This document shows positions 34,832 through 45,337 of a DNA stretch of 64,000 nt, in pieces. The stretch is from Pseudomonas abietaniphila (GTDB lineage Bacteria > Pseudomonadota > Gammaproteobacteria > Pseudomonadales > Pseudomonadaceae). Every line of letters begins with the position of its first letter. The first letter of the stretch is position 1. The notes beneath the pieces were generated by a model. That model had not been told where the DNA came from, searched no databases, and was given only the letters and a program-made list of their open reading frames with translations. The position numbers and the translations under genes were made by a program. The stretch lies in NCBI RefSeq assembly GCF_039697315.1, contig NZ_CP155619.1, forward strand, positions 4,216,001-4,280,000. Reading direction: 5' to 3'.

Positions 34832-35917
34832 TCAATGCTGCCGACGCCACGTCCTGACTGTCCCGATCAGAACGCACACCCCCAACACTGGCAGCGCGTA
34901 ATGAGTCATCAGCCGTTCCAGCCGTCCCGCCAGCGGCATGCCCGTGGTGAACGAGACGATATGCAGGCCGTACACCGCATACAGTCCCAACAGCAGCAAC
35001 CCTTCCACTCGGGTAATCCGATAACCCGAATAGAACAGCGGCAGGCACAACACCGCGACGCCCAGCATCACCGGCAAGTCGAAATCCAGCGCGTTGGGTG
35101 AGATCGACAGCGGCCCGGAGGCGATCAGCGACGTGATGCCCAGCACGCCCAGCAGGTTGAACAGGTTGCTGCCAATGATGTTGCCGACCGCAATGTCCCG
35201 CTCCCCGCGCAGGGCGGCGACCAGCGAGGTCATCAAGGCGGGCAGGGAGGTCGCGACCGCGATCACGGTCAGGCCGATCACCCGTTCCGACAAGCCAAGG
35301 TCCTGAGCGACGACCACAGCCGCGCCGACGAGCAAATGGCTGCCCAGAATCAGCAGCGTCAGCCCACACGCCATCAGCGTCAGCTTGCCCAGAATCGGCC
35401 ACACCTTGCGCTTGGGTACGGCGTCGGTGACCTGGAAATGCCGTGCACCGTGGGCAAACTGGCGGATCACGACCGCGAGATAAACGGCCATCGCGATTAA
35501 CAGAATCACGCCGTCCAGACCGCTCAGGACACCGTTCCACGCCAGCGCGGCCACCAACGCCGTGGCGCCGATCATCAAGGGCAGGTCGACCCTGACCATC
35601 TGCCGCGCCACGCGCAGCGGAATGATCAACGCCGACAGTCCGAGCGTGACGAGAATGTTGAAGATGTTGCTGCCGATCACGCTGCCCACGGCGATGTCCG
35701 TGCTGTCGGTCAGCGCCGCTTGCAAGCCGACCGCCATTTGCGGCGCACTGCTGCCTAGCGCGACAACGGTCAGACCGAGGAACAGTGGACGTGTTTTGAG
35801 CAGGGCAGCCAGAACCACGGCGGCACGCACCGACAGTTCGGCACCGATGATCATCATCAGCAGCCCGCCGATCAGTTCGATCAGCGTGGGCAGCGAAAGG
35901 GTAGAGAAGGCGAGAAT
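34832..35917 (-). CDS. CaCA-family cation antiporter with altered alpha-repeat residues
   Basis: A 361-residue membrane protein of the Ca2+:cation antiporter (YrbG/NCX) family, about ten hydrophobic segments in two inverted halves. The first ATG (35857) falls inside the first membrane helix (LIGGLLMMIIGAELSVRAA), and the only in-frame codon after the upstream TGA with a ribosome site is ATT at 35917-35915 (AAAGGTG six bases before), giving ILAFSTLSLPTLIEL at the N-terminus. Alpha repeat 1 reads GSSAPQMAV (Gln60) and repeat 2 reads ATSLPALMT (Ala227), where NCX-type exchangers carry PE with an ion-binding Glu. GSNIFNI and GNIIGSNLFN are intact. It starts 22 bases after the RlpA-like gene. Confidence 0.85.
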   Translation of the reverse strand: MLAFSTLSLPTLIELIGGLLMMIIGAELSVRAAVVLAALLKTRPLFLGLTVVALGSSAPQMAVGLQAALTDSTDIAVGSVIGSNIFNILVTLGLSALIIPLRVARQMVRVDLPLMIGATALVAALAWNGVLSGLDGVILLIAMAVYLAVVIRQFAHGARHFQVTDAVPKRKVWPILGKLTLMACGLTLLILGSHLLVGAAVVVAQDLGLSERVIGLTVIAVATSLPALMTSLVAALRGERDIAVGNIIGSNLFNLLGVLGITSLIASGPLSISPNALDFDLPVMLGVAVLCLPLFYSGYRITRVEGLLLLGLYAVYGLHIVSFTTGMPLAGRLERLMTHYALPVLGVCVLIGTVRTWRRQH

Positions 35918-35939
35918 TCAGGGCACCTTTCGGTCAGGG

Positions 35940-36314
35940 TCAGTCGTCAAGGGCTTGCACCCGGACTTGGGCGGTTCCGCTGCGCAGCATACCCAATTGT
36001 TCGGCGGCTGCACGCGATACGTCGATCAGCCGGCCGCGAGTGTGTGGACCACGGTCGTTGATGCGGACCACGACCTTGCGATCATTGTCCAGGTTGGTGA
36101 CCTGCACGCGGGTGCCGAACGGCAGTTGGCGATGCGCGGCGGTCAGGGAGTTCTGGTCGAAACGTTCACCGCTGGCGGTGCGCTTGCCTTGATGTTGGGC
36201 GCCGTAATAGGAGGCGCCGCCTGTTGCGTTGTAGCCGTGTGGATCGATGATGCCTTCACTGGCGCAACCGGCCAGCAGAGAAAACAGGGCGCAAGCGCCG
36301 AGGAACCGCCACAT
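35940..36314 (-). CDS. Short RlpA-like lipoprotein with double-psi barrel
   Basis: A 124-residue outer-membrane lipoprotein. The lipobox is LLAGC with Cys17, followed by ASEG, so retention in the inner membrane is not expected. The RlpA double-psi beta-barrel follows: GGASYYGAQHQGKRTASGERFD, LTAAHRQLPFGTRVQVTN, RKVVVRINDRGPHTRGRLIDVS. The catalytic-type Asp and His residues of the RlpA lytic transglycosylase are present (GERFD, AAHR). It lacks the C-terminal SPOR domain that takes full-length RlpA to the division septum, so it is a shorter paralogue. The position next to gatB matches PAO1 PA4485 as I remember it. Confidence 0.87.
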   Translation of the reverse strand: MWRFLGACALFSLLAGCASEGIIDPHGYNATGGASYYGAQHQGKRTASGERFDQNSLTAAHRQLPFGTRVQVTNLDNDRKVVVRINDRGPHTRGRLIDVSRAAAEQLGMLRSGTAQVRVQALDD

Positions 36315-36348
36315 GGGTCACCGTCCTTTGGAAAATTTTGCACATGAC

Positions 36349-36485
36349 CTGTAGGAGCGTGGCTTGTCCCGCGATCGGCTGCGAAGCAGTCGTCAAATCG
36401 GTAAATGCGGTACATCAGGACCCTTTGCATTTGCTGATCTGCTGCCGCTTCGCGCCAGATCGCGGGACAAGCCACGCTCCTACAG
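36349..36485. repeat. REPIN, GTGGCTTGTCCC type (long spacer)
   Basis: Arms CTGTAGGAGCGTGGCTTGTC and complement, extended by CCGCGATC/GATCGCGG, with about 82 bases between, longer than the other types. It lies between gatB and the RlpA-like gene. The same arms recur at 56349-56490 and at the right window edge. Confidence 0.85.
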
Positions 36486-36506
36486 TTCAGACCGATGCTG
36501 ACTGGA

Positions 36507-37952
36507 TCAACCTTCCAGCTTGCGCTTCAACAGTTCGTTGACCTGCCCCGGGTTGGCCTTGCCTTTGGACGCTTTCATGGCCTGCCCGACGAAGAAGCCG
36601 AACATCTTGCCGCGTTTGGCTTCATCGGCAGCGCGGTACTGTTCGACCTGCTCGGCGTTGGCAGCCAGCATGTCATCCAGAATCGACTCGATGGCGCCGC
36701 TGTCGGTTACTTGCTTCAGGCCGCGTTTCTCGATGATCTCATCAGCGCTGCCTTCGCCGTTGGCCATCGCCTCGAAAACCATTTTGGCGATCTTGCCGGA
36801 GATGGTGTTGTCGGTGATGCGTTGCAGCATGCCGCCCAGTTGCTCGGCGCTGACCGGCGATTCGTCGATTTCCACGCCTTGCTTGTTCAGCAACGAACCC
36901 AGCTCGACCATGACCCAGTTGGCGGCCAGCTTGGCGTCGCCCGCAATGCCGACCACCTTCTCGAAGTAATCCGCCTGTTCGCGGCTGGAAGCCAGCACGC
37001 TGGCGTCGTATAGCGACAGGCCGAACTGCGACTGGAAGCGCTCGCGTTTCTGTGGCGGCAGTTCCGGCAGCAGGGCGCGGGTTTTTTCCAGGAACGCGTC
37101 CTCGATGATCACCGGCAGCAGGTCAGGATCGGGGAAGTAACGGTAGTCGTTGGCTTCTTCCTTGCTGCGCATGGCGCGGGTTTCGTTGGTGTTCGGGTCG
37201 TACAGGCGGGTTTGCTGGATGACCTTGCCACCGTCTTCGATCAGGTCGATCTGACGTTGAATCTCGCTGTTGATCGCTTTCTCGATGAAACGGAACGAGT
37301 TGACGTTCTTGATCTCGCAGCGGGTGCCGAACTCGACCTGGCCTTTCGGGCGAACCGACACGTTGCAGTCGCAACGCAGGGAGCCTTCGGCCATGTTGCC
37401 GTCGCAGATGCCCAGGTAGCGGACCAGCGCGTGCATCGCCTTGACGTAGGCAACCGCTTCCTTGGCCGAACGCATGTCCGGTTCGGACACGATTTCCAAC
37501 AGCGGCGTGCCGGCACGGTTCAAGTCGATACCGGTCATGCCGCTGTAGTCTTCGTGCAGGCTCTTGCCGGCGTCTTCCTCAAGGTGGGCACGGGTGACGC
37601 CGATGCGCTTGATGGTGCCGTCTTCAAGGGTGATGTCCAGATGACCCTTGCCGACAATCGGCAATTCCATCTGGCTGATCTGGTAACCCTTCGGCAGGTC
37701 CGGGTAGAAGTAGTTCTTGCGGGCGAACACGTTGTGCTGACCGATCTCGGCATCGATCGCCAGGCCGAACTTGACCGCCATCTGCACGGCTTCCTTGTTC
37801 AGCACCGGCAACGTGCCGGGCATGCCCAGGTCGACGAGGCTGGCCTGGGTGTTCGGCTCGGAGCCGAACGTGGTGGCGCTACCGGAGAAAATCTTCGATT
37901 GGGTCGTGAGCTGGGTGTGAATCTCCAGCCCGATGACGACTTCCCATTGCAT
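36507..37952 (-). CDS. gatB: Aspartyl/glutamyl-tRNA(Asn/Gln) amidotransferase subunit B
   Basis: A 481-residue GatB, the tRNA-binding kinase/amidotransferase subunit of the GatCAB complex that makes Asn-tRNA and Gln-tRNA from misacylated precursors. It begins [13 protein letters not shown] and contains [30 protein letters not shown], the zinc-site-like [13 protein letters not shown] and the C-terminal YqeY-like tail (about 330-481). The start at 37952 has AAGGAG upstream. It is last in gatC-gatA-gatB, 11 bases after gatA. Confidence 0.97.
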   Translation of the reverse strand: MQWEVVIGLEIHTQLTTQSKIFSGSATTFGSEPNTQASLVDLGMPGTLPVLNKEAVQMAVKFGLAIDAEIGQHNVFARKNYFYPDLPKGYQISQMELPIVGKGHLDITLEDGTIKRIGVTRAHLEEDAGKSLHEDYSGMTGIDLNRAGTPLLEIVSEPDMRSAKEAVAYVKAMHALVRYLGICDGNMAEGSLRCDCNVSVRPKGQVEFGTRCEIKNVNSFRFIEKAINSEIQRQIDLIEDGGKVIQQTRLYDPNTNETRAMRSKEEANDYRYFPDPDLLPVIIEDAFLEKTRALLPELPPQKRERFQSQFGLSLYDASVLASSREQADYFEKVVGIAGDAKLAANWVMVELGSLLNKQGVEIDESPVSAEQLGGMLQRITDNTISGKIAKMVFEAMANGEGSADEIIEKRGLKQVTDSGAIESILDDMLAANAEQVEQYRAADEAKRGKMFGFFVGQAMKASKGKANPGQVNELLKRKLEG

Positions 37953-37963
37953 GCGTTTTCTCC

Positions 37964-39415
37964 TTAGAAGCCTTCAGGCGAGCGAGTGTGCCAGTCGGTA
38001 ACCAGTTGATATTGGTGAGCGACGTTGAGCAGGCGACCTTCCTGGAAGTACGGCGCCAGCAATTGCACGCCCACCGGCAGACCGTCGGCAAAACCGGCCG
38101 GCATCGACAGGCCCGGCAGGCCCGCGAGGTTGGCGGTGATGGTGTAGAAGTCTTCCAGGTACTCGGCGATCGGGTCGGCGTTCTTGGCGCCGATCTTCCA
38201 GGCCGGGTTCGGCGTGGTAGGGCCCAGGATCACGTCGACTTCGGTGAAGGCGTTCATGAAGTCGTTCTTGATCAGACGACGAATCTTCTGCGCTTGCAGG
38301 TAGTAGGCGTCGTAGTAACCGGCGGACAGCGCGTAGGCACCGACCATGATCCGGCGCTGCACTTCAGGCCCGAAGCCTTCGCCGCGCGAGCGCTTGTACA
38401 GGTCGGTCAGGTCTTTCGGGTCTTCGCAGCGATAGCCGAAGCGCACACCGTCGAAACGCGACAGGTTGGAAGAGGCCTCTGCCGGCGCGATCACGTAATA
38501 AGCAGGGATCGCGTGCTGCAGGTTCGGCAGGCTGACTTCCTTGACCACGGCGCCGAGCTTTTTCAGCTCTTCGACGCTGGCCATGACCAGATCGGCGATG
38601 CGCGGGTCGAGACCGGCACTGAAGTATTCCTTCGGCACACCGATGCGCAGACCTTGCAGCGAGGCGTTAAGGCTGGCGCTGTAATCCGGGACAGGCTCGT
38701 CAATGCTCGTGGAGTCATTGATGTCGAAACCGGCCATGCCTTGCAGCAGCAGGGCGCAGTCTTCGGCGGTGCGCGCCATCGGGCCCGCCTGATCGAGGCT
38801 GGACGCGTAGGCGATCATGCCCCAGCGCGACACACGACCGTAGGTCGGTTTCAGGCCGGTCAGGTTAGTCAGCGCCGCAGGTTGGCGAATCGAACCGCCG
38901 GTATCGGTGCCTGTCGCGGCAGGTAACAGACGAGCGGCAACCGCCGCCGCCGAACCACCCGACGAGCCGCCCGGCACGTGAGCCAGGTTCCACGGGTTTT
39001 TCACCGCGCCGTAGTGGCTGGACTCGTTGGCCGACCCCATGGCGAATTCGTCCATGTTGGTCTTGCCCAGCGTCACGGTGCCCGCCGCTGCCAGCTTGGC
39101 AACGACGGTCGCGTCGTAGGGCGCCTTGAAGTTGTCGAGCATCTTCGAGGCACAGCTGGTGCGGATGCCCTTGGTGCAGAACAGGTCCTTGTGCGCCAGC
39201 GGGGCGCCCAGCAGGGCACCGGTTTCGCCCGCCGCACGACGGGCGTCCGCGGCCTGGGCCTGAGTGATGGCCAGGTCTTCGGTGACGGAAATGAAGCTAT
39301 TAAGCTGCGGGTCCAGCTGGGCGATGCGCGCCAGCAGGTTGCGGGTCAATTCTTCGGAAGAAAACTTTTTATCGGCAAGTCCGCGAGCGATCTCTGCCAG
39401 AGTCATTTGATGCAT
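37964..39415 (-). CDS. gatA: Aspartyl/glutamyl-tRNA(Asn/Gln) amidotransferase subunit A
   Basis: A 483-residue amidase-signature enzyme that frees ammonia from glutamine for GatB. The Ser-cisSer-Lys triad is visible: Lys76 in APLAHKDLF, Ser151 in [14 protein letters not shown] and Ser175 in [11 protein letters not shown]. The length is normal. ATG codons at 39415 and 39406 are both possible; the first is listed. It lies between gatC (15 bases upstream) and gatB. Confidence 0.97.
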   Translation of the reverse strand: MHQMTLAEIARGLADKKFSSEELTRNLLARIAQLDPQLNSFISVTEDLAITQAQAADARRAAGETGALLGAPLAHKDLFCTKGIRTSCASKMLDNFKAPYDATVVAKLAAAGTVTLGKTNMDEFAMGSANESSHYGAVKNPWNLAHVPGGSSGGSAAAVAARLLPAATGTDTGGSIRQPAALTNLTGLKPTYGRVSRWGMIAYASSLDQAGPMARTAEDCALLLQGMAGFDINDSTSIDEPVPDYSASLNASLQGLRIGVPKEYFSAGLDPRIADLVMASVEELKKLGAVVKEVSLPNLQHAIPAYYVIAPAEASSNLSRFDGVRFGYRCEDPKDLTDLYKRSRGEGFGPEVQRRIMVGAYALSAGYYDAYYLQAQKIRRLIKNDFMNAFTEVDVILGPTTPNPAWKIGAKNADPIAEYLEDFYTITANLAGLPGLSMPAGFADGLPVGVQLLAPYFQEGRLLNVAHQYQLVTDWHTRSPEGF

Positions 39416-39430
39416 TGCAGGCTCATTCCC

Positions 39431-39718
39431 TTAGTCGATGACTTTCGGAACCAGATAAAGGCCGTCTTCGACCGCTGGTGCGATGGCTTGATAGGAATCG
39501 CGATGATTGGCTTCGCTGACCACGTCTTCACGCAGCCTTTGCGAGGCTTCAAGCGGGTGTGCGAGGGGTTCGATACCGGTGGTGTCGACCGCCTGCATCT
39601 GGTCAACCAGCCCTAGAATGCTGTTCAGTGCTTCGGTAGTACGCGGGATATCGGCGTCATTGAGCCCCAGTCGGGCCAGATGAGCGATTTTTTCCACGTC
39701 GGAGCGATCAAGCGCCAT
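39431..39718 (-). CDS. gatC: Aspartyl/glutamyl-tRNA(Asn/Gln) amidotransferase subunit C
   Basis: A 95-residue GatC, the small belt subunit that stabilises the GatA-GatB interface. It begins [18 protein letters not shown] and has the typical [23 protein letters not shown] loop split around the centre. The start at 39718 has GGAGAAC upstream. It is the first gene of gatCAB and is divergent from mreB across 207 bases. Confidence 0.96.
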   Translation of the reverse strand: MALDRSDVEKIAHLARLGLNDADIPRTTEALNSILGLVDQMQAVDTTGIEPLAHPLEASQRLREDVVSEANHRDSYQAIAPAVEDGLYLVPKVID

Positions 39719-39829
39719 GGGGTTCTCCAGTGGAATGCGTACGGGATGGACCGTACGTCAGATTGCGGAACACTACGCTCTTTAAACGGTCATAAGGCCG
39801 CGATCGTCGAGGGTAGCGCTCGGAAAAAC

Positions 39830-39850
39830 AGCCAATTTAGCATATTGGCT
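39830..39850. promoter_or_regulatory. Inverted repeat in the gatC-mreB divergent spacer
   Basis: AGCCAAT (39830-39836) and ATTGGCT (39844-39850) are perfect inverted repeats with seven AT-rich bases between. It is centred in the spacer and could be a regulator site for one or both core operons. The cognate protein is unknown. Confidence 0.35.
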
Positions 39851-39913
39851 CCTTGCCCAAAATCCCTGTCGTTGTTAGAGTTTGCCGCACTTTTTTACCC
39901 ACGCGTTCCCTAG

Positions 39914-40963
<1,050 letters not shown>

Positions 40964-40992
40964 CTCGCCGGAGCGCTACCCTGATGAGCTCG

Positions 40993-41020
40993 ACAGGCAG
41001 CATCTCCCGGTGCTGCCTGT
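40993..41020 (+). terminator. Hairpin between mreB and mreC (possible attenuator)
   Basis: ACAGGCAGCA (40993-41002) pairs perfectly with TGCTGCCTGT (41011-41020) around TCTCCCGG; a T-rich but interrupted stretch (GCGTGTTTGATTTGTT) follows. It would reduce, not abolish, read-through from mreB into mreCD. Confidence 0.65.
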
Positions 41021-41171
41021 GCGTGTTTGATTTGTTGACGTCCTGCTGTTGTATTGAAAGCCTGATGCTGCAAATCTGACGCCCCTGTATTTCCATCAAT
41101 CCGCACCAGGCCGGTTTCATGTCGCATGAATAAGCACAGCCAAACACAAGCATCCCTGGAAGGAGCGGCCC

Positions 41172-42338
41172 ATTAAACCGCTTTTCTCAAAGGGCCCGTC
41201 GCTGGGCGTTCGTCTGTTGGTGCTGGTCGTCCTGTCTGTGGCCGTCATGGTCGTGGACGCGCGCTTCACGCTGCTCAAGCCTGTTCGCAGTCAGATGTCG
41301 CTGGTCCTGATGCAGTCGTACTGGATCGCCGACTTGCCTGAACGTTTGTATCAGGGCGTTGCCAGCCAGTTTGGCAGTCGCACCGAACTCGCCGCCGAAA
41401 ACGAAAAACTCAAGACCGAAAACCTGCTGTTGCAAGGCCGCCTGCAGAAGCTCGCCGCCCTGACCGAGCAAAACGTTCGCCTGCGCGAGTTGCTGAACTC
41501 TTCGGCGCTGGTCAACGAGAAGGTCGAAGTCGCCGAGCTGATCGGCATGGACCCCAACCCGTTCACGCACCGCATTATCATCAACAAAGGTGAGCGTGAC
41601 GGCGTGGTGCTGGGCCAGCCGGTGCTCGATGCACGTGGCCTGATGGGCCAGGTGGTCGAACTGATGCCGTACACCTCGCGCGTACTGCTGCTGACCGACA
41701 CGACCCACAGCATCCCGGTCCAGGTGAACCGTAACGGTTTGCGCGCCATCGCCAGCGGCACCGGCAACCCTGAGCGTCTGGAGCTGCGCCACGTGGCCGA
41801 CACCGCCGACATCAAGGAAGGCGACCTGCTGGTGAGTTCCGGTCTTGGGCAGCGTTTCCCGGCGGGCTATCCGGTGGCGACGGTCAAGGAAGTGATCCAC
41901 GACTCCGGCCAGCCCTTTGCGATCGTTCGCGCGGTGCCGACGGCCGCCCTGAACCGCAGTCGTTATCTGTTGCTGGTGTTTTCTGACGGTCGTTCTCCTG
42001 AAGAACGCGCCGCCGACGCCGCGCAACAGCAGGAGTCGCTTGACCGTCAGGCCGCCGACCCTGCCGCCGTGCCTTCGGCCACCGTGCCGGGCGCCGCGCC
42101 AACGGCGACACCGAACAAACCGGTCGTGCCGGCCACGGTGCCCAAGCCTGCAGCGACGGGCCACAGCGCTTCGCCAACGCCGGCAGCAACAACGCCTGCC
42201 GCAGCCCCTGCGTCTGCCGCGACGCCTGCCAAGCCTGCTGCGAGCAAACCGGCCGCCAAGCCGGCCGCGAAGCCCGCCGCACCTAAACCGGCCACGCCGG
42301 CTGCCACTCCGGCAGCGCCGCGCGAGAGGGAAGAATAA
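41172..42338 (+). CDS. mreC: Rod shape-determining protein MreC, apparently starting at ATT
   Basis: A 388-residue bitopic membrane protein that links MreB to the periplasmic wall enzymes. The membrane helix (about 12-30, GVRLLVLVVLSVAVMVV) is followed by a coiled coil (LAAENEKLKTENLLLQGRLQKL) and the two beta-barrel domains. The C-terminal 90 or so residues are an Ala/Pro/Lys-rich low-complexity tail. No ATG or GTG gives the complete helix: GTG at 41220 and TTG at 41217 cut into it. ATT at 41172 gives KPLFSKGPSLGVRLLV, the expected N-terminus, and has AAGGAG seven bases upstream. The stop shares one base with mreD. Confidence 0.92.
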   Translation: MKPLFSKGPSLGVRLLVLVVLSVAVMVVDARFTLLKPVRSQMSLVLMQSYWIADLPERLYQGVASQFGSRTELAAENEKLKTENLLLQGRLQKLAALTEQNVRLRELLNSSALVNEKVEVAELIGMDPNPFTHRIIINKGERDGVVLGQPVLDARGLMGQVVELMPYTSRVLLLTDTTHSIPVQVNRNGLRAIASGTGNPERLELRHVADTADIKEGDLLVSSGLGQRFPAGYPVATVKEVIHDSGQPFAIVRAVPTAALNRSRYLLLVFSDGRSPEERAADAAQQQESLDRQAADPAAVPSATVPGAAPTATPNKPVVPATVPKPAATGHSASPTPAATTPAAAPASAATPAKPAASKPAAKPAAKPAAPKPATPAATPAAPREREE

Positions 42339-42829
42339 TGGCTCGTCACGCTCCCGCACGAAACGGCTGGGTGGTCTGGCTGACCTTTGCCATCGGTCTG
42401 CTGCTCAGCGTCTCGCCGCTCCCGCAATTCATGGAAATCTTTCGCCCGCTCTGGCTGGCGCTGCTGTTGGCGTTCTGGGCACTGGCCTTGCCACACAAGA
42501 TCGGCATGGTCACCGCCTGGATGCTGGGCTTGGCCGAAGACGTCTTGTATGGGACGTTACTGGGACAGAACGCGTTGATCCTGACGCTGATCACCTTCCT
42601 GGTCCTGTCGTTGCAGCAACGCTTGCGCATGTTCCCGATGTGGCAGCAATGCCTGGTGATTCTGGTGATTTTCGGCCTCGCGCAGCTGGTCCAGCTGTGG
42701 CTCAGCGCGCTGACCGGCAACCGCCAGCCGACCCTTGCGCTGGTACTGCCCGCGTTGGTCAGTGCCTTGCTCTGGCCGTGGGTCAGCTACGGACTGCGCG
42801 GCCTGCGCCTGCGTTTGAAGATCAATTGA
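42338..42829 (+). CDS. mreD: Rod shape-determining protein MreD
   Basis: A 163-residue inner-membrane protein with about five hydrophobic segments (WVVWLTFAIGLLLSV, LWLALLLAFWALALP, NALILTLITFLVLSL, CLVILVIFGLAQLVQLW, LALVLPALVSALLWP), the usual size and shape of MreD. It acts with MreC and the RodA/PBP2 elongation machinery. Its ATG overlaps the mreC stop (TAATG). Confidence 0.95.
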   Translation: MARHAPARNGWVVWLTFAIGLLLSVSPLPQFMEIFRPLWLALLLAFWALALPHKIGMVTAWMLGLAEDVLYGTLLGQNALILTLITFLVLSLQQRLRMFPMWQQCLVILVIFGLAQLVQLWLSALTGNRQPTLALVLPALVSALLWPWVSYGLRGLRLRLKIN

Positions 42830-42852
42830 CGTGCAGATCATCTGATTGACCT

Positions 42853-42940
42853 GTGGGAGCGAATTCATTCGCGAGATGTCGGTGCAGCCGATGGAGAGAT
42901 ATCGCCTGACACGACGTCTCGCGAATGAATTCGCTCCCAC
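42853..42940. repeat. REPIN, GAATTC type
   Basis: Arms GTGGGAGCGAATTCATTCGC and complement, extended by GAGA/TCTC, between mreD and maf. Confidence 0.85.
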
Positions 42941-43067
42941 GGGATATGGCTCGGGCAATGTCTGGCAGATGTCTTGTGAAAAACCGGATCGATCTGAACA
43001 CCGACGTGCTCTTCGCCAGTTCTCACGCAACGCCTAAGCTGAAAGTCAATGACACGGAGACGTCCCC

Positions 43068-43679
43068 ATGCCACAACTGCTTCTCGCCTCCGGCTCCCCG
43101 CGCCGTCGTGAACTGCTGACGCAAATCGGTGTGCCGTTCACCACGCTCAGCGCGGACATCGACGAAACCCCGCTCCCTGACGAAACCCCTGCCGCTTATG
43201 TCGAACGTCTGGCCCGTGGCAAGGCCGACGCCGGTCTGCTGCAGCTCGCCAACGACCCTGCCTATTCCGTCGCCTGCGTGCTGGGCGCCGACACCGCCGT
43301 GGTGCTCGATGGCCGCATTCTCGGCAAACCCGCCGATGAAGCCGAGGCATTGGCCATGCTGGCCGGGCTGTCGAACCGTGAGCACGAGGTGCTGACCGCC
43401 ATCGCCGTGGTCGATGAACAGCATTGCGAAACCCGCGTCGTCAGCAGCCGTGTGCGTTTTCGTTCCATCTCCACCGAAGAAGCCCGCGCCTATTGGGCCA
43501 GCGGCGAGCCCCGCGACAAGGCGGGCAGCTACGGCATCCAGGGACTGGGCGCGGTGTTCGTGGAGCACCTCAGCGGCAGCTATTCTGCGGTCGTTGGCTT
43601 GCCGTTGTGCGAAACCGCAGAAATCCTGCAGCGTTTCGGCATACCCTGTTGGCAATGCCTGGAAGGTGACAAGCCATGA
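43068..43679 (+). CDS. Maf family nucleoside triphosphate pyrophosphatase
   Basis: A 203-residue Maf protein, probably of the YhdE type that hydrolyses dTTP, UTP and modified pyrimidine triphosphates. Motifs: [13 protein letters not shown] at the N-terminus, [22 protein letters not shown] shortened by one family loop, the catalytic Asp in [21 protein letters not shown] and [10 protein letters not shown] near the C-terminus. The start at 43068 has ACGGAGA upstream. It overlaps rng by four bases (ATGA), a common arrangement. Confidence 0.93.
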   Translation: MPQLLLASGSPRRRELLTQIGVPFTTLSADIDETPLPDETPAAYVERLARGKADAGLLQLANDPAYSVACVLGADTAVVLDGRILGKPADEAEALAMLAGLSNREHEVLTAIAVVDEQHCETRVVSSRVRFRSISTEEARAYWASGEPRDKAGSYGIQGLGAVFVEHLSGSYSAVVGLPLCETAEILQRFGIPCWQCLEGDKP

Positions 43680-45133
43680 GTGAAGAGATTCTGATCAACA
43701 TCACGCCGATGGAGTCGCGCGTGGCCGTCGTTGAGAACGGGGTTTTGCAAGAGGTTCATGTCGAGCGGACCCAGCGTCGCGGGATCGTCGGCAACATCTA
43801 CAAGGGCAAGGTGGTACGCGTGCTGCCGGGGATGCAGGCCGCATTCATCGACATCGGTCTGGACCGCGCCGCGTTCATTCACGCCTCGGAAATCTCCATG
43901 CGTGAAGGCCCGGCCGTCGAAACCATCAGCTCGCTGGTCCATGAAGGCCAGAGCCTGGTGGTGCAGGTCACCAAAGACCCGATTGGCAGCAAAGGCGCAC
44001 GCCTGACCACTCAACTGTCCATTCCGTCGCGCTATCTGGTGTACATGCCGCGCACGGCGCATGTCGGTATTTCCCTGAAGATCGAGGACGAAACCGAACG
44101 CGAACGCCTGAAACAGGTGGTCAGCGATTGCGTGGCCAAGGAAGGGATCAAAGAGAAGGGCGGTTTCATCCTGCGCACGGCAGCCGAAGGCGCCGGGGCG
44201 GATGAGATCATGATGGACATCCGTTACCTGCGGCGGCTGTGGGATCAGATCGGCGAACAGATCAAGACCATCAACCCGGCCAGTGTGATCTACGAAGACC
44301 TCGGTCTGGCGCTGCGGACCTTGCGTGACCTGGTCAGCCCGCGTATCGAAAAAATACGCATCGACTCCCGTGAAACCTTTCAGAAAACCACGCAGTTCGT
44401 GGCCGAACTGATGCCGGAAATTGCCGATCGTCTCGAACACTACCCGGGCGAGCGGCCGATTTTCGACCTGTATGGCGTTGAAGACGAAATCCAGAAGGCG
44501 CTGGAGCGCAAGGTTCCGCTGAAGTCCGGCGGTTATCTGGTGATCGACCCGGCGGAAGCGATGACCACCATCGACGTCAACACCGGCGCGTTCGTCGGTC
44601 ACCGGAATCTTGAAGAAACCATCTTCAAAACCAACCTGGAAGCCGCCACCGCGATTGCCCGCCAGCTGCGTCTGCGCAACATCGGCGGGATCATCATCAT
44701 CGACTTCATCGACATGGAAGACGGCGAGCACCAGCGTCAGGTCCTGCGCACACTGGAAAAGCAGCTGGAGCGCGACCACGCCAAGACCAACATCATCGGG
44801 ATCACCGAGCTGGGTTTGGTGCAGATGACCCGCAAGCGTACCCGTGAGAGCCTTGAGCAAGTGCTGTGCGAGCCGTGCAGCAGTTGCCAGGGTCGTGGCA
44901 AACTGAAAACCCCGGAAACCATCTGTTACGAGATCTTTCGCGAGATCCTGCGTGAAGCCCGCGCCTATCAGGCGTTGGGGTATCGGGTGCTGGCCAACCA
45001 GAAAGTCGTGGATCGATTGCTTGATGAGGAGTCGGGAAACGTGGCCGAACTCGAGGTGTTCATCGGCAGAACCATTCGCTTCCAGGTCGAAACCATGTAT
45101 TCCCAGGAACAATATGACGTTGTGCTGCTCTGA
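43676..45133 (+). CDS. rng: Ribonuclease G
   Basis: A 485-residue endoribonuclease that matures the 5' end of 16S rRNA and processes other RNAs. The S1 RNA-binding domain (about 37-125) has [23 protein letters not shown], and the catalytic DNase I-like core has [10 protein letters not shown] with its Mg2+-binding Asp near residue 300 and IIIIDFIDM with the second Asp. The zinc-link [11 protein letters not shown] lies near residue 398. It lacks the long C-terminal scaffold of RNase E, as expected. Its start overlaps the maf stop. Confidence 0.97.
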   Translation: MSEEILINITPMESRVAVVENGVLQEVHVERTQRRGIVGNIYKGKVVRVLPGMQAAFIDIGLDRAAFIHASEISMREGPAVETISSLVHEGQSLVVQVTKDPIGSKGARLTTQLSIPSRYLVYMPRTAHVGISLKIEDETERERLKQVVSDCVAKEGIKEKGGFILRTAAEGAGADEIMMDIRYLRRLWDQIGEQIKTINPASVIYEDLGLALRTLRDLVSPRIEKIRIDSRETFQKTTQFVAELMPEIADRLEHYPGERPIFDLYGVEDEIQKALERKVPLKSGGYLVIDPAEAMTTIDVNTGAFVGHRNLEETIFKTNLEAATAIARQLRLRNIGGIIIIDFIDMEDGEHQRQVLRTLEKQLERDHAKTNIIGITELGLVQMTRKRTRESLEQVLCEPCSSCQGRGKLKTPETICYEIFREILREARAYQALGYRVLANQKVVDRLLDEESGNVAELEVFIGRTIRFQVETMYSQEQYDVVLL

Positions 45134-45337
45134 GAGTGCTTGAAAGCAGTGGAGCGGGCTGGGGAAGCCCGTCCTCGTGCCGCTGTTGAAATCATAAAAC
45201 CGAACCCGAGCGGCCGTTGGCAAGGATGCCCTTCAAAGAGAACGATGCGTGGCGAATGAGTTTTTTCCGGACGAACACACACCTGCACGATTGAGCCGGA
45301 TGCCTTGTGCAGGCTCTCTGCACGGAGGTTCGGCGAC

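Noticed and set aside
36338..36541. Small plus-strand reading frame across the REPIN between rlpA-like and gatB
   Set aside because: It consists almost wholly of REPIN sequence and overlaps the 3' end of gatB.
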